DNA of 64,000 nt from Loripinus fragilis (lineage: Eukaryota > Mollusca > Bivalvia > Lucinida > Lucinidae). The stretch is from the NCBI GenBank assembly GCA_964019695.1, contig OZ026524.1, positions 68,649,074 to 68,713,073 of the forward strand, written 5' to 3'. This document shows, piece after piece, positions 1-11,206 of the stretch. The translations under genes were made by a program, and so were the position numbers. Below the pieces are notes generated by a model. That model did not search any database. It saw only the letters and a list, made by a program, of their open reading frames with translations, and was not told the DNA's origin. The first letter of the stretch is position 1; the number at the start of each line of letters is the position of its first letter.

Positions 1-346
1 GGTTGTCTTTATGCTATTACATAACAGAAACGAGGTGTCTGAGTGAAGTAAATCATTTGAAGCTTGTTTGTCTTACATCACGGCAGTCAGAAACATCTTC
101 AAACAAGCAAAATTAAAAATGAAAGCGTCTTTGTGGAATATATAATATTGTAGAAAAAATGTGACTTTTTGAAATGGGGGTACCTTTACTCTAGCATCGT
201 CTGTGCAAGAAGTATCGGTCATTTTTAAATGAAATGACCTGCAGAGTCTTGGCAAAACCTTGATTAATTTATAGAAGCATGCATTTTGTATAACCGAATC
301 TCACTTTCAAAACTAGCGTAAAAATGTAAGGTGATTAGAAATTTTC
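1..346 (-). repeat. Dispersed repeat R1, copy 1
   Basis: The reverse complement of this stretch matches 12299-12580 along nearly its whole length, with shared blocks such as GACGATGCTAGAGTAAA and TTACGCTAGTTTTGAAAGT, and small indels. Both copies can be partly read as a short open frame containing DDARV, but stops and frameshifts differ between them, so I treat it as a non-coding dispersed repeat. It runs off the left edge of the window. Confidence 0.6.
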
Positions 347-637
347 CTGAGTGTATAAAAACGGACCACTATTGGCTCAGCACAGATATAGCATTCAACA
401 CTATCAGCTGTATCAGATTTGGCAATACAATATGTACACAGTCGGCCTTGTAGTGAATGCTGGGGCGAGACTGCGTGGATGCACCTACTTGTCTGAAGTT
501 CGCTGCTTGGGTATGCCATAACCCAACTCGAGCCATTGTCGGCCCACCAGTGAAACACTAAGAGTCACATAACATCAAACGACATTTCAAGCAAAACAAA
601 CAGCCCTCTCCTCCATAAATTCTAATGTTGGACCAGG

Positions 638-1200
638 TATTACTTGACTTTTCGTTTTCTGTAAAGGCGGCACCTCATGAATGCGTAATTAGGACTGGTC
701 AACTTTAGACATAGGTGAAAGCTGAAAATGAGGCGTGGTTTTATTCAAAAGTAACTGTATCATCTTGCGCCATCACCTCAATATAGACACAAAATACATC
801 ATGTCCTTTAAACGCCAGCAAAATAACTGCATCTGAAAATGTCTATGTAGCATAGGCAAAGAGGAAAACATTGTGGACCCAGATCAGACTGCTCCTACAG
901 GAGCAGTCTGATCTGGGTCCACAATGTTTGTCTATGAGGCTTCAAATATTTTAGTGGACGACAAAAACATACATTTTGTGCTTATGCGCTTTAATGGTTT
1001 ATAAATGTGAGTTAAGTGTGTATACGGTTAGGATTTTCATGAAATACTCGCACGTTTGCTCGGCACAAAAGCTTATTAACTCTTTACCACATTATAAATA
1101 AAACCTGATTTCCCTTGCTTAGCAGATGAAATAGCCGAACCACGCCCAGATATGAATATTAAAGTTGCCGCCTTTACAGTAAGCTAAAAGTCAAGTAATA
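638..1200. mobile_element. Non-autonomous DNA element with ~35-bp terminal inverted repeats
   Basis: The left end begins TATTACTTGACTTTTCGTTT and the right end (about 1165-1200) is its imperfect reverse complement, both running into TGTAAAGGCGGCA. The ends are compatible with a TA target duplication. No coding capacity is visible. A perfect hairpin (866-929) sits inside and is probably a later insertion. Bases 655-795 recur inverted at 40552-40692, which shows it belongs to a family. Confidence 0.65.
866..929. repeat. Perfect 30-bp hairpin (foldback)
   Basis: Arms 866-895 and 900-929 are exact reverse complements separated by the four bases TACA. The arm contains CAGACTGCTCC and CCACAATGT. 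Perfect arm identity indicates a recent insertion or ongoing correction between arms. The same CAGTCTGATC word recurs in several other repeats in the window. Confidence 0.85.
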
Positions 1201-1400
1201 AACTACACACATCTGGCTCTAATAAATTCCTGAGCGTGTAGTTGCCTTTTCGGTTTCGTGTTGCATAACTCATAACAGAAACTGGTGACATGTCCAGGAT
1301 TAACAAATTTGATTTGAGAAACCTTTGTAAAACAAGTATAAGCTTATTTGAACAAACGAAACAACCATAATTATTGAAATAAAATAGTTTTTAAAACTAT

Positions 1401-1732
1401 TCATGATATAATGTCGCGCGTGTGGGAGTGAAATTACGCCATGCATTAAAATCGATAAACCACTAGATCTAGTGGTTTATAATTTTGGGGAAACGTCATG
1501 AAATGACGCTTTTAACGTCACGCATATGGCAAAATCCTACCTTTTTAAAGCCAAAAATGTGATTTTAATTTCATATGATAAATAGAATCTAACATTCGTG
1601 CTCCTGTATTATTAAATTTACTAAACTCGTTGTGAAAAAGAGATAAAATGCTCGACGAGCCTCACGTTTTATTACTTTCTCCAACTCGTTTAATAAATTA
1701 AATAAAACATGAGCACTCATGTAAGATACTCT
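1401..1732 (-). mobile_element. MITE family M1, copy 1
   Basis: This copy matches 36796-37129 (opposite orientation) and 61017-61415 (same orientation). Shared landmarks are GTCGCGCG..GGGAGTGAAAT at one end, a palindrome around AAACCACTAG, a second inner palindrome AAAGAGATAAAATGC, and ACATGAGCACTCATG at the other end. There is no open reading frame. It is a non-autonomous element with strong internal secondary structure. Confidence 0.7.
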
Positions 1733-3550
1733 ATATCTGTTAATTAATCTTCATTGAGCTGCTGTAAAAGGTGATTATAACTTCAATTATGTAAAGTAGC
1801 ATGTAGAATAAAAAAGTTTGGTTGAAAATTGCTCGAATTGATTTTCAAAAATCCTGTCTTATCTTTTAATACAACTATTTATGATACAAAATAGAACTTC
1901 TTAATAAAACTGAATTCATCTGCACGAAATAATATCTGTACCACTAAAAAGAGCAATCTACTATGACAAAATTACATTTTATATGGAATGGGTGAAGCAT
2001 CATTATATTTGCATGCAGAAAAGTGGCTTTGTTTCCATGTAGCTCACTCTTGTCTGCCGTCCTACAAAAATGGACAGTTGCAAACTGATTAGACCCAGTA
2101 AAAATGGTATAAAATGATTCTTCCATATTTCTAGCAATCCATCATGCATTGCTGTATAATTAACCTACATTTCGGAATGACTCTGAATCTTAGAATTGTA
2201 TTTAATCTGTGAAAAAAGTAATTTCCAATTTGCTCGTTTAATAGAATCCGAATATGTAGTCTACCTATATTTTATAATGTTCGCATTTGGCTTTGATCTA
2301 GATTAGCTGCCATATCGATATTGAATAACCGCGTTTCCTTATTATGTCATAAACGAACACGAAAGGGCAGATTGGACAACGCGGATCCGCGCATTTGGTG
2401 GTCGCCAACAACATATACGATACTAAGTTTGCTTATTCCAAATGTGGCATGCATCTAGCTAGTCTATGTAGCTGAGCAGACTGGTTTGAGTCTAACATGG
2501 TAGCAGAATTTAAAGATGTGTTTTGACGTGGCATGGCTCACAGCTGCACTTAAATCAATGCCAAACGATTAACACAGAAGATCAGAGATTTATTCGACTA
2601 AATACGAGACTCGCCACGAGAAAAAAAAACTGTATTCAGCAGTCAGGTGCATAACTTCCAAAAGTTATAAAATATATCACTTAAAGCAGTTAACTTTTTT
2701 AGCAACAAATACAAAAGTAACCTGTTTGAGTGAATCTGTCTTTTTTTAATCATCATATTTCGGAGTTACTGCTATTTTCACGGCCATGTGGGTAATTTTA
2801 TCTGAAATACCTATTACATACCTTTACGATTATGCAATAAATTTGTGTACGCATCTTCTAGAAATTTGTTAGCAAGGTCATTGAAGATCAGAAAATAAGC
2901 TACTTTTTAACTTGAATAAGTTATATTTTTGACGTCCTAAAATTTGACCTTGGCGTATATAATTTCAGATATAACCTTAATAAGTTACTCTCGATGGCCT
3001 CACTTTGAAATCATTGTTGAAAAGACACAATTTTAACTTCTTCAAGTGATATATATTGTAACTTATATAGGTTATGCCCCTGACTGTTCAGGGTTTTCTG
3101 AATTTTAAGGCTCATGGCAGCCCGCTTACACGAAATCACATAGATTGAATAGTGCTTAGGTTGTAGTAAAATGTTCGATATACATATGCAATATTCTATC
3201 TGGGCTGTAAACGATAACCTTACAAGTTGAGATAGTACGCGAAAGATAGGCTTGAGTCGAGCTTCCTTGTTGTAAGCGCAGAAAAAAACCTTGAATTTGC
3301 CCACAGTTGACTTATCAATATTATCGGTCCTTTGAAAACTGTTATAAGGTGTACAGTAGAAGTACAAATGCTCTATAAAGATGTAATGTGAAACACTAAT
3401 GGAATTCAAAGTTGGCCATATCCAAACATGATTTATTTATAATTAAGTCAAAAGTCATGGCCATATACTTTGGATTACTTGAAAGCTCTTCCCACGAGAT
3501 ATACACATGGAACAAAAGGGGGAAAGCGGGCAACCATTGCTCCTCTTTGA
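1733..3550. other. AT-rich sequence without recognisable features
   Basis: I see no conserved protein motif, RNA gene or clear repeat here. The open frames present (for example 132 codons on the minus strand at 3011-3409) have no recognisable domain and low-complexity composition, as expected by chance in AT-rich DNA. Confidence 0.5.
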
Positions 3551-3607
3551 ATGGCGTTTCGCTGGCGGGCCGATGGTGGCACGACATTTTGTGCTGGCTG
3601 GGAAGCT
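3551..3607 (+). repeat. Half-copy of the foldback at 15967-16078
   Basis: The block ATGGCGTTTCGCTGGCGGGC followed by a GTGCTGGCTGGGA tail is nearly identical to the right arm of the hairpin element at 15967-16078. Only one arm is recognisable here. Confidence 0.6.
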
Positions 3608-3684
3608 CTATGCAAATGTATTCAAAAGCCTTAAAAATATGGGGTATAATACTCATAGAATTCAACAACGGAGCCACCGCATTA

Positions 3685-3806
3685 TAGTCGGGGAACCAAA
3701 GTCGCGTATCTTGCAAAAACACACATTTTTTGCACCCGAAAGGTATACGGCTGGAATTTTGTATACTGATAGTCTAAATGGTGCTTGATATGAAACCACT
3801 GTATAG
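3685..3806 (+). repeat. Left arm of a ~115-bp inverted repeat pair
   Basis: The sequence from TAGTCGGGGAACCAA through GCACCCGAAAGGTATAC to GAAACCACTGTATAG recurs in reverse complement at 5031-5143. The pair brackets about 1.2 kb and could be the two ends of one element (3685-5143) or two independent MITE insertions. Confidence 0.65.
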
Positions 3807-5030
3807 CAATTCGACCAGAATTGCATTTTGCGGGAAAATGCATTTTTGTATGCCACATAGGTCATGTTAAGCAATCTTTCATAGCATAGAAATTGTGATG
3901 TTTCCCTTATCAATAAGTTAAAGAGTGTGCTTTTGGTCTCCAAAAGAACCGTCTCATTCAATAGGTCCATTTAAGTACCCACAACATATGTTTTGGTTGA
4001 AAAATAACAAAACTAATTTTCCATTACGCACTCTTATCTGGAGGATTGGTATGAGAAGCCGTTTGACTGTTCGATAATACAATAATACACTATCAAATGC
4101 ATTTAAAAGTATGGGCAGTCATTTGTGCACCAAAATAATCTTCTTAGGGACATTTTTGTCTTTACAAGCACTATGCGGTTACATTTCTGCACATCATACA
4201 GGGACAGACAGGGTTTTCGTGGTGATATGATAATAGTTATACGAGTTTATTCATATTTATTTTACCACTGTTAAATGAAATTATTGTTTTCAGTAGATAA
4301 AAATCCCATTGGTCCCTACAATGACCCTCTGTTTCAAAGCTGCTGTAAATATGGGAGATAAACATCCTTTAAACCTTGACAAATTTCATTTATGTGTTAA
4401 AATGCTCTTAAGTTGTCCTGGTATGTAACTACGCACCCGCTGGCATGAACTACATTACTAAGTATCAAATTATCGTGGTTTCATATTTTTACTTTTCAGC
4501 TACCTTTTCTAGTTTGCCATAGAAAATAAAATACATTGTCTTAAATTATGTCCCAAACGTCTGTCTATCTGTATGCAGTGTTTAAACACATTCAATTCAA
4601 TATTTATTTATTTATGTAAGAAATATGCAATTCAAACCACTTCAGCAGGAGGACAAAAGTGAATAAGTAAGCACACATTTTTTTACGAGATATGCTTCCA
4701 AGCGATATATAAATAATTATCAAATACATTTTTGGGCAATAAATGCAGTTTCAATGTGATTTGAAGAAAAGAAATCTATTAATTTAATTTCAAAATGGGG
4801 GTGCCCTAATCTACATGCTTTAAAAATCAATAAGCAGTATTCTTAGATGACCACCACTGCTTCTAAGGTCTATGCCGATGTTGTATTATTATATAAACTC
4901 AATATTTTTCAATCCTGAACTTTTTTGATAAAAATATTTAACATTTTGAAAAATAATATTTTTACATGTTTTTGCTGGGCTTCCGTAGAAAGTTGACTGC
5001 TCTTGCGTTATGCAAGTCGATCGAGTCTGC
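3807..5030. other. Spacer between inverted arms; no gene seen
   Basis: This AT-rich interval carries a partial copy of the repeat at 13359-13406 near 3941-3991 (AAAGAACCGTCTCATT and a CCCACAACATAT tail). No transposase or other protein motif is visible, so if the flanking arms belong to one element it is non-autonomous. Confidence 0.45.
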
Positions 5031-5143
5031 TATACAGTGGTTTCAGATACACCATAGAATTACCTTTGCAACCATACAAAATCCAGCTGTATACCTTTCG
5101 GGTGCAAGGGCAGCATTTTTTCTACCTTGGTTCCCCGACTATT
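5031..5143 (-). repeat. Right arm of the inverted repeat pair
   Basis: Reverse complement of 3685-3806, with shared GTATACCTTTCGGGTGCA and GGTTCCCCGACTA. Divergence between the arms is visible, so they are not recent. Confidence 0.65.
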
Positions 5144-5702
5144 AGAACGGGCAAAGTTACAACAACTGAAAGTTAAAATATAACTGAAGGACCATAATGA
5201 GTGACAGTGTGTGTTTCGCGCGTGTTTTTGTTTGTGTGTATTTTGTTTTTTTTCCTCTGCGTTGGTCTGGGAGTGTTGCAATTTCTTGTCATATTCAAGA
5301 TTTCAATAAATTAAGCCTTCGCGTATATCGACAAGTGACTACATGTACATTGCTTGCAGTCTATCATGGAAAGATAATTGGTTTTAAATTGGTTCTTTTT
5401 CTTGATGTTAAATATGGTTTCAGAACGCATGCAGAAAATAGGAAGAACTTAATAACGCGTAAATTTTCATTTTCTATTGACTATAATATTGAGCATCACA
5501 ATACAGTCTCAAATAGATTCATTGGAATTCTTAATGAGGCTTTTATAAACCAATAATACCTTGCTAAGATCAGGGGACACGAAATATGGCTAACCTAATG
5601 ACGCGATTGTTCTTTGATGGCCAAGTCGCTAAAGCTTTTGTTGATTGTACTCTGGCAATTTTTTCTCAATAGGTCTTGCTCAAAAGCAACTGAAGAAAGG
5701 AG

Positions 5703-5910
5703 TACAGTAAAACCTGTCTTAAGCGGCCACTCAAAAGAAGACAAAACAAAGATCTTATAACAAATTGGAGCTTAATGAAGGTCGAAAGTATTACAGAATG
5801 CTCCCCTTGGAGCATTCTGTAATGCTTTTGACCTGCATTAAGCGATAATTTGTTTTCAGAATCAATTTTGGTCTCTTTGAGAGTGGCCGTTTTAAACAGG
5901 TTTTACTGTA
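5703..5910. mobile_element. Foldback MITE, 208 bp
   Basis: The ends TACAGTAAAACCTGTCTTAA and its near-complement ending GGTTTTACTGTA pair along about 30 bp (5703-5733 with 5880-5910). The centre (about 5770-5845) is a second long hairpin built on ATTACAGAATGCTCC and its complement. There is no coding sequence. Almost the whole element can fold on itself. Confidence 0.8.
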
Positions 5911-6564
5911 TATCAAGATGTCCAGCATAAGGTACTACAAGTTGGCATGCGAGTAAAGCGAAGATTGATAACAGTCTGTGCCTTCGCGCAGTCTGATCAG
6001 AGCCTTAATTTTCAGCGTGAACACTGGCTACATGTATATATAGAGTGTCATTCACAGACTATGACCAGACTGTATGGATGCGCAGGCTAGTATGAGTGCT
6101 CGATGGACGCACGATGTCATGCTAATTTGTATCTTTTGCTGGATACCGACCGGCCAAAACTTGGACTAGTTCATGAGATTTTGGTATCCATCGCATATGT
6201 CTAAACGACTCCAATAAACGACTCCAATAAACGACCGTAGTGCGGCTTAAGGTCTTAATTATTTTACATGTTCATCCATAATGCAAATAAAACATCGTTT
6301 CGAACAAGAGCAAACATTCTGCGAATAGAAATTCGGACTCACCCTGTGATGTGAGAGGTTAAATTAGCAATCAAATCAGCCGATGTGTCATTTTTGATAA
6401 CATTTTTTCAAAAACAGAGAACAACCTATATTTGCATTAATGTAATAAAAAGCAAAGCCAATTTTTGTTTTCGCAAGTTCGCAATTTAAAATTGCAGACT
6501 AACAACTCGAAATTATGTATTCACCTCTTGAAATGTCTGCAGGATTAAGTGACTTTTCAGCTAA

Positions 6565-7050
6565 AACTAATATCTTGAAATTTCGAAGTAACATATTACT
6601 ACTCAAATTAACATCTTGAGATTTCAAATAAACATATTGTTACATGTATCTCGGATTAACTTTTGAATTTCAAATTAACATGTTGTTATCTCGGATTAAC
6701 GTTTGAAATTTCAAATTAACATATTGCTATCTCAAATTAACATCTTGAAATTTCAAATTAATATATTGCTATCTCAGATTAACATTTGAAATTTCAAATA
6801 AACATATTGTTATCTCTGATTAACATCTTTAAATTTCAAAATAACATATTGCTAATATCTCAGATTAACATCTTAAAATTTCAAACTAAGATATTGCATT
6901 CTCAGATTAACATGTTAAAATTTCAATCACGCGGAAGAAAAATAACATCTTAAAATTTCAGATTTACACCTTGAAATAAGATATTCACAGCTTGAAATTT
7001 CAGAGTGAGAACAATCCAGATTAACGTTCTGAAATTTCAGATGAATAACA
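6565..7050. repeat. Minisatellite, unit ~40 bp, about 11 degenerate copies
   Basis: The alternating phrases TTAACATCTTGAAATTTCAA and AACATATTGCTATCTCAGA recur every 38-44 bp across this stretch. Units in the middle are most alike and the edges are more diverged. It is non-coding. Confidence 0.85.
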
Positions 7051-7100
7051 TGTAATAATACAGTTAAACGTATGGATTTTGGTTTCCGACTGAGATGCCC

Positions 7101-7279
7101 GTATAACTGGTATATGCGTTGCTACTAGAGGTTTGTATTACTGGTATATGCGTCGCTACTAGAGGCTTGAATTACTGGTATGAGACTTGTATTACTGGTA
7201 TATGCATCGTTACTAGAGGCTTGTATTACTGGTATGAGGCGTGTATTACTGTTATATGCGTTGCTACTGGAGGCTTGTC
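7101..7279. repeat. Minisatellite of TATTACTGGTATATGCG units
   Basis: The units combine TATTACTGGTATATGCGT and GCTACTAGAGGCTTG, repeated about five times with spacing of roughly 34 or 53 bp because one sub-unit is sometimes missing. The open frames across it only reflect the repeat period. Confidence 0.75.
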
Positions 7280-9068
7280 ATCGGAACCGTCATCAAACAA
7301 ATGCGCCATTGCACGAGCTTTCAGTACTTAACGCATCAGCGAGCAGCGAAGGCTCAAGTCTCGCCAGAGTATTCGCTGCTAGCATACATGAGCTATGGGT
7401 GTAGATGAAGGCTCAGGCCAAAATTGAGACCGCACATCTCGCTAGATATATTAGCATGTGCGTTTATTAGAGGCATTTGCGCATATGCGATAAGAACCGA
7501 AATCTCGCGTGCTGGCCCATATATCTGCACTCAGTGGCCATAATTGAGTTCCAAAAATGGTAAACGTTGTTTCAGTTGCAAAAATTTAAGTACATTTAAA
7601 ATTTGTATAATTTGAAAACGAGGAATGCAAATTATCTGAAATTTTGAATATATCACTATTTGCTATATTTTAACTGAAAAATGCCAGATTAATATAGAAA
7701 TAATATCATTTAGGGTATGTGGGTGTTATTCATTTCGACCACCCCTGATTTCTGAAACACTTTGAAAATTTGATGTGTGTTCTAAACTTCTTCCGTTTTT
7801 ACATGACTATAGATATTGCTTATTTTCTATATATTTTTTGTGATAATGGTGCTAGTCTGTTATACTCGTGAGCTGTGAACAAGATGTGTTCACATCTTTC
7901 TAATTTATTCACCGTCATAATAGGGGTGGGTGGGGTGTTTGTACCCCTGACCCAAAAATCTAAATTATTGAATGAAGCCACATGGTAACATAGCAACGAG
8001 TATCAGTCTTTCTAGGGTCTATATATGAGTGTTTGAAGCAATTAGTCTTTAAATGTTTCATTCTTTCAAATCGAAAAGACAGCACCCAACGATACCCAAC
8101 CCCTTGGTCAAATTTTGCTTTACGAGGGGGTACCCAAACTTTCATACGAAATCATAGGATAGTTCTTCTTAAAAAATAAATGTTCTGTAAAAACGTAACC
8201 CCAAATGGTACTTTCAACTGAAAATAATTATTACACAAATATTATATCACTGGTTATGCTGCTTGTGGCACCAATATCATGACTGACAGTGAAAATTAGC
8301 AGATTTTCTTAGGATCCAGCCATAGCTTATATCCATAAACATTTATTCAAAAAATATTATTTTCCAATAGAACAGTGTTATGATACTTCACAAAACATAC
8401 ATACCCCATATTCCTGCATTTGTTTATTTAGTTTGTTTTTTTACAGCCAAAGTATTCTGCAGTCGGATCATTTTCATGGTATTATTTTCCGTCCAGGTCT
8501 CTGCTCTGGATTATTTTATTTTCAGTGTCTATACTAATTTGAACTTTAACAGAATGTTTTCCAGTACATTTCAAATATGTCTGCAAATTTTCAATAAAAA
8601 ATATTACAAGCTGACATTTTTACAGCAATTTTTCAACACCTGCTATCTTTTTTGAAGAAATGGAGCCAATGTTTGTGATACACAATATCTCCATAGCAAC
8701 AGATGATGACATCATACAATTTGGTGATGACGTAAACATATACCCTGTATATTTATCCAAGGCAATTATCATGTGGGGAAACTGTCTTAATTGGCTAGAA
8801 AAGACCATTGTTTCAGACTAAATTTTTTGTCAATTTCTTGTAAGCTGATTTGGGAACTCAATTATGGCCACTGAGTGTAGTTGGCATTGTCAAGCTTCTC
8901 TGGGGCCCTTATAAAGCATATAAAATGTTATCATTGCATTAAACAGCTGAGGCAAGGTTTATTAGTGCTGTATGTCATAAAGCTTTTAATTGCAGAATAT
9001 TAAATACAATGTATACGATAAATCAAGATTGAAACATGCAACTCAAAGATTCATTCAGAATTATGTTA
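7280..9068. other. AT-rich interval; one dispersed module
   Basis: Bases 7340-7392 contain CTCGCCAGAGTATTCGCTGC, a version of the module seen at 14085-14155 and 40935-40998. I see no gene, RNA or complete element in the rest. Confidence 0.4.
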
Positions 9069-9070
9069 TA

Positions 9071-9263
9071 GGGTAAAGTCGGGTAAATTCAGACATCAGG
9101 TAAACTTGCACATTTGAAAACAGTGTAAATCCAGATGAGCCGTCTCATCAGGATTTTCACTGTATGCTTAGTTTATTTATTTTTATTCCAATCATTCAAA
9201 AATAAAAGAAACAAGTTCGCTGTCCGAATTTAGACGACTGCCCGAATTTATCCGACTTTACCC
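9071..9263. mobile_element. TA-flanked MITE family M2, copy 1
   Basis: The ends GGGTAAAGTCGGGTAAATTC and GAATTTATCCGACTTTACCC are inverted repeats, flanked on both sides by TA (9069-9070, 9264-9265). The centre carries GATGAGCCGTCTCATC, a short palindrome. The TA duplication fits Tc1/mariner-type mobilisation (family knowledge). A second copy lies at 53525-53737. Confidence 0.85.
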
Positions 9264-9815
9264 TAGTTAGTTTTTCACAAATACCTCAGGTGGTTCTATT
9301 TGCTATAGACACTGAGGTGCCAAAAGCCATGGTGCACCATTATAGACATATATTTTCTGAAACCCCGTTCAATTTCCTTTAAAATGAAGCTTGTTAGCTC
9401 TCTGAACATGGGGGCATTTAGCTGTGGCAGCCTGTTGATTACGTTACCTATATGAATTTTCATAACACGTACAAGAGTCGCTATAAAATATAAATTTGAT
9501 ACATTTTATCGTTTAGATTATGACTTTTGCACCACATACTAAAGCAATTAATAATCAATATGCTAAAATAGCTATAGTTGTATGGAACCGTGTATTATAA
9601 AACCTAATGAATATAACATCTTTAAATATTTTTGTCTAAAATAGTTTGGTTACAAACATTCAATAGTAATTCTGTCATTATCATAAAGGTACATTTATTA
9701 TCTTTACAAAAAGTATGTTTGAAATTAATTATAAGTCGTATCCGTTGCATATGATATCTGTAATTGCCTTTTAAATATAATACATGTAACCCCTGTGGAA
9801 ACATCTTAACATGAA

Positions 9816-10029
9816 GCACCGTAACTCAGTTGATACAGTGGCCGAACTATTGACAAAAAGGTCTGGGTTCAAATCCGACGGCGGCGCGGTGGTTTGTCTT
9901 TCAGCAAGACACTTAAATCATAATTGCTTTGTAGATTTTAATTTGCTTTGTACTGGTTTAATCCAGGAAAACGTCCCGAAAGGACTGAACAAGTGTTGAC
10001 TGGGAAATAAAACATCAATGCAATCAAAC
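9816..10029 (+). mobile_element. tRNA-derived SINE
   Basis: A tRNA-like head with an A-box-like CCGTAACTCAGTTGATACAG and a B-box-like GGTTCAAATCC is followed by a body with CAGCAAGACACTTAAATC, GGTTTAATCCAGGAAAACG and the tail TTGACTGGGAAATAAAAC. Body and tail resemble the SINEs at 13564, 15541, 16650, 55963 and 62251. The tRNA-like head means polymerase III transcription would be expected. Confidence 0.7.
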
Positions 10030-10798
10030 TAACGATCATTTTAATATAAATTACAGAAACGATTCTGTCAAAGCATGCGGTTATGCACTTTTAGCATTCT
10101 GTTCCCTATTTTAAAATAGAGTTGTTATCCATGAAAGAGAAAATTCAATTTACACGTTGTTTTATAAGTGACATTTATGTGACGTCTAGAGTTCTTGACC
10201 CACCGAGCTCATGCTCAGAAACAACGAGCACAGAAAAAATGATGTGACTTGATTTGTGAAATAGACACTTTTTAACAACACACAAACAATAGACCAGCCT
10301 TCCTTCATGGTGAAAAACTGTGTTTACTAGTGAATATTTGAAACCTCGAGCGCGAAACCCCGAATAGCATGCGGATGCAGACTGACTGCAGATTTCAACG
10401 CCGTGTATGCTGCAACGAGCGTTTACAATGAGCCTCGTCAAGTGCAAACACATTTAATCGTATGCAAACAAACAATGGCCAGAACAGCCTATGAAAAATG
10501 GCGGTTTGAGCAACCTTTTATTAGTTTTTCGCCGTTGAGATAGTTTAGTACGAAGTACTCTTACTCCAAAGTAACGAGGTTCTAGCTGGTCCATGTAGCT
10601 AATTCGACACATTTAATTTAAGTGCTTCTGGGTCGCAAACCCTCATATAAGATTTTCTTGTGATCTGTCTCAAATTGTAGGAGCTAATGTAATAGATTTG
10701 ATTACAGAATTTGTCTGGGATGTTTAAACAACATATGAAGTAAATAATCTTGTTTGTAAAAAGGCATGAAAGTTTTCCCAAACAGATGAGGCAAAAAT
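10030..10798. other. No recognisable feature
   Basis: This is mixed-composition DNA with no supported gene. The 92-codon minus-strand frame at 10175-10453 has no recognisable motif. Confidence 0.4.
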
Positions 10799-11018
10799 CA
10801 GTGGCGGATCCATAGGGGGATCAGGGGGTTCGCTCGAACCCCCTCCATGCCGCCCGTTTTTCAGCATCCTATGAAAATGAAATAATTTGGTCTCCGTGAG
10901 ACCAAATTATTTCATTTTCCTGGGATATTTGAAAAAAATAAGTTAAATCAGCAGAGCAACACCCGACACACTTTTATACATAAGAACCCCCTTTTCAGAA
11001 ATCCTGGACCCGCCCCTG
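10799..11018. mobile_element. Foldback element with CAGTGGCGGATCC-type ends
   Basis: The left end CAGTGGCGGATCCA and the right end TGGACCCGCCCCTG are near-complementary. Inside are a small hairpin (GGGGGTTCG..CGAACCCCC) and a long hairpin around GAAAATGAAATAATTTGGTC (about 10872-10918). CAGTGG/CAGGGG ends resemble hAT-type MITEs, but no matching 8-bp target duplication is visible, so the class is uncertain. Confidence 0.6.
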
Positions 11019-11184
11019 AATATTCCTACAAATCCACACCGTATTTACTCCAGTGGGTGAGATTTTGGTACACAGTAAAACATAAGTGTAGACAAGCTCG
11101 ATATTTTAAGCGCCGAGTAAAAACTGTGGACTTGTGGACTTAGAGCAACTGGAAATCGACTGTATATATATATCTATTTTACTA

Positions 11185-11206
11185 TTTATTTATTATATAT
11201 TTTCAG
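11185..11206 (+). other. Probable 3' splice acceptor directly upstream of the ATG
   Basis: A T-rich tract ending TATATATTTTCAG stops exactly at 11206 and the precursor's ATG begins at 11207. This suggests the 5' leader is interrupted by an intron and that the whole coding region lies in one downstream exon. The upstream leader exon was not located. Confidence 0.55.

Noticed and set aside
3011..3409. 132-codon minus-strand ORF
   Set aside because: No motif, signal peptide or conserved features; compatible with chance.
5197..5556. 119-codon plus-strand ORF with an ATG
   Set aside because: No recognisable domain, no repeat or splice context, composition dominated by F, V and K as expected in AT-rich DNA. 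Retained only as a possibility.
7119..7404. 70- and 74-codon ORFs with repeated YWYE or LLVYA motifs
   Set aside because: They translate the TATTACTGGTATATGCG minisatellite.
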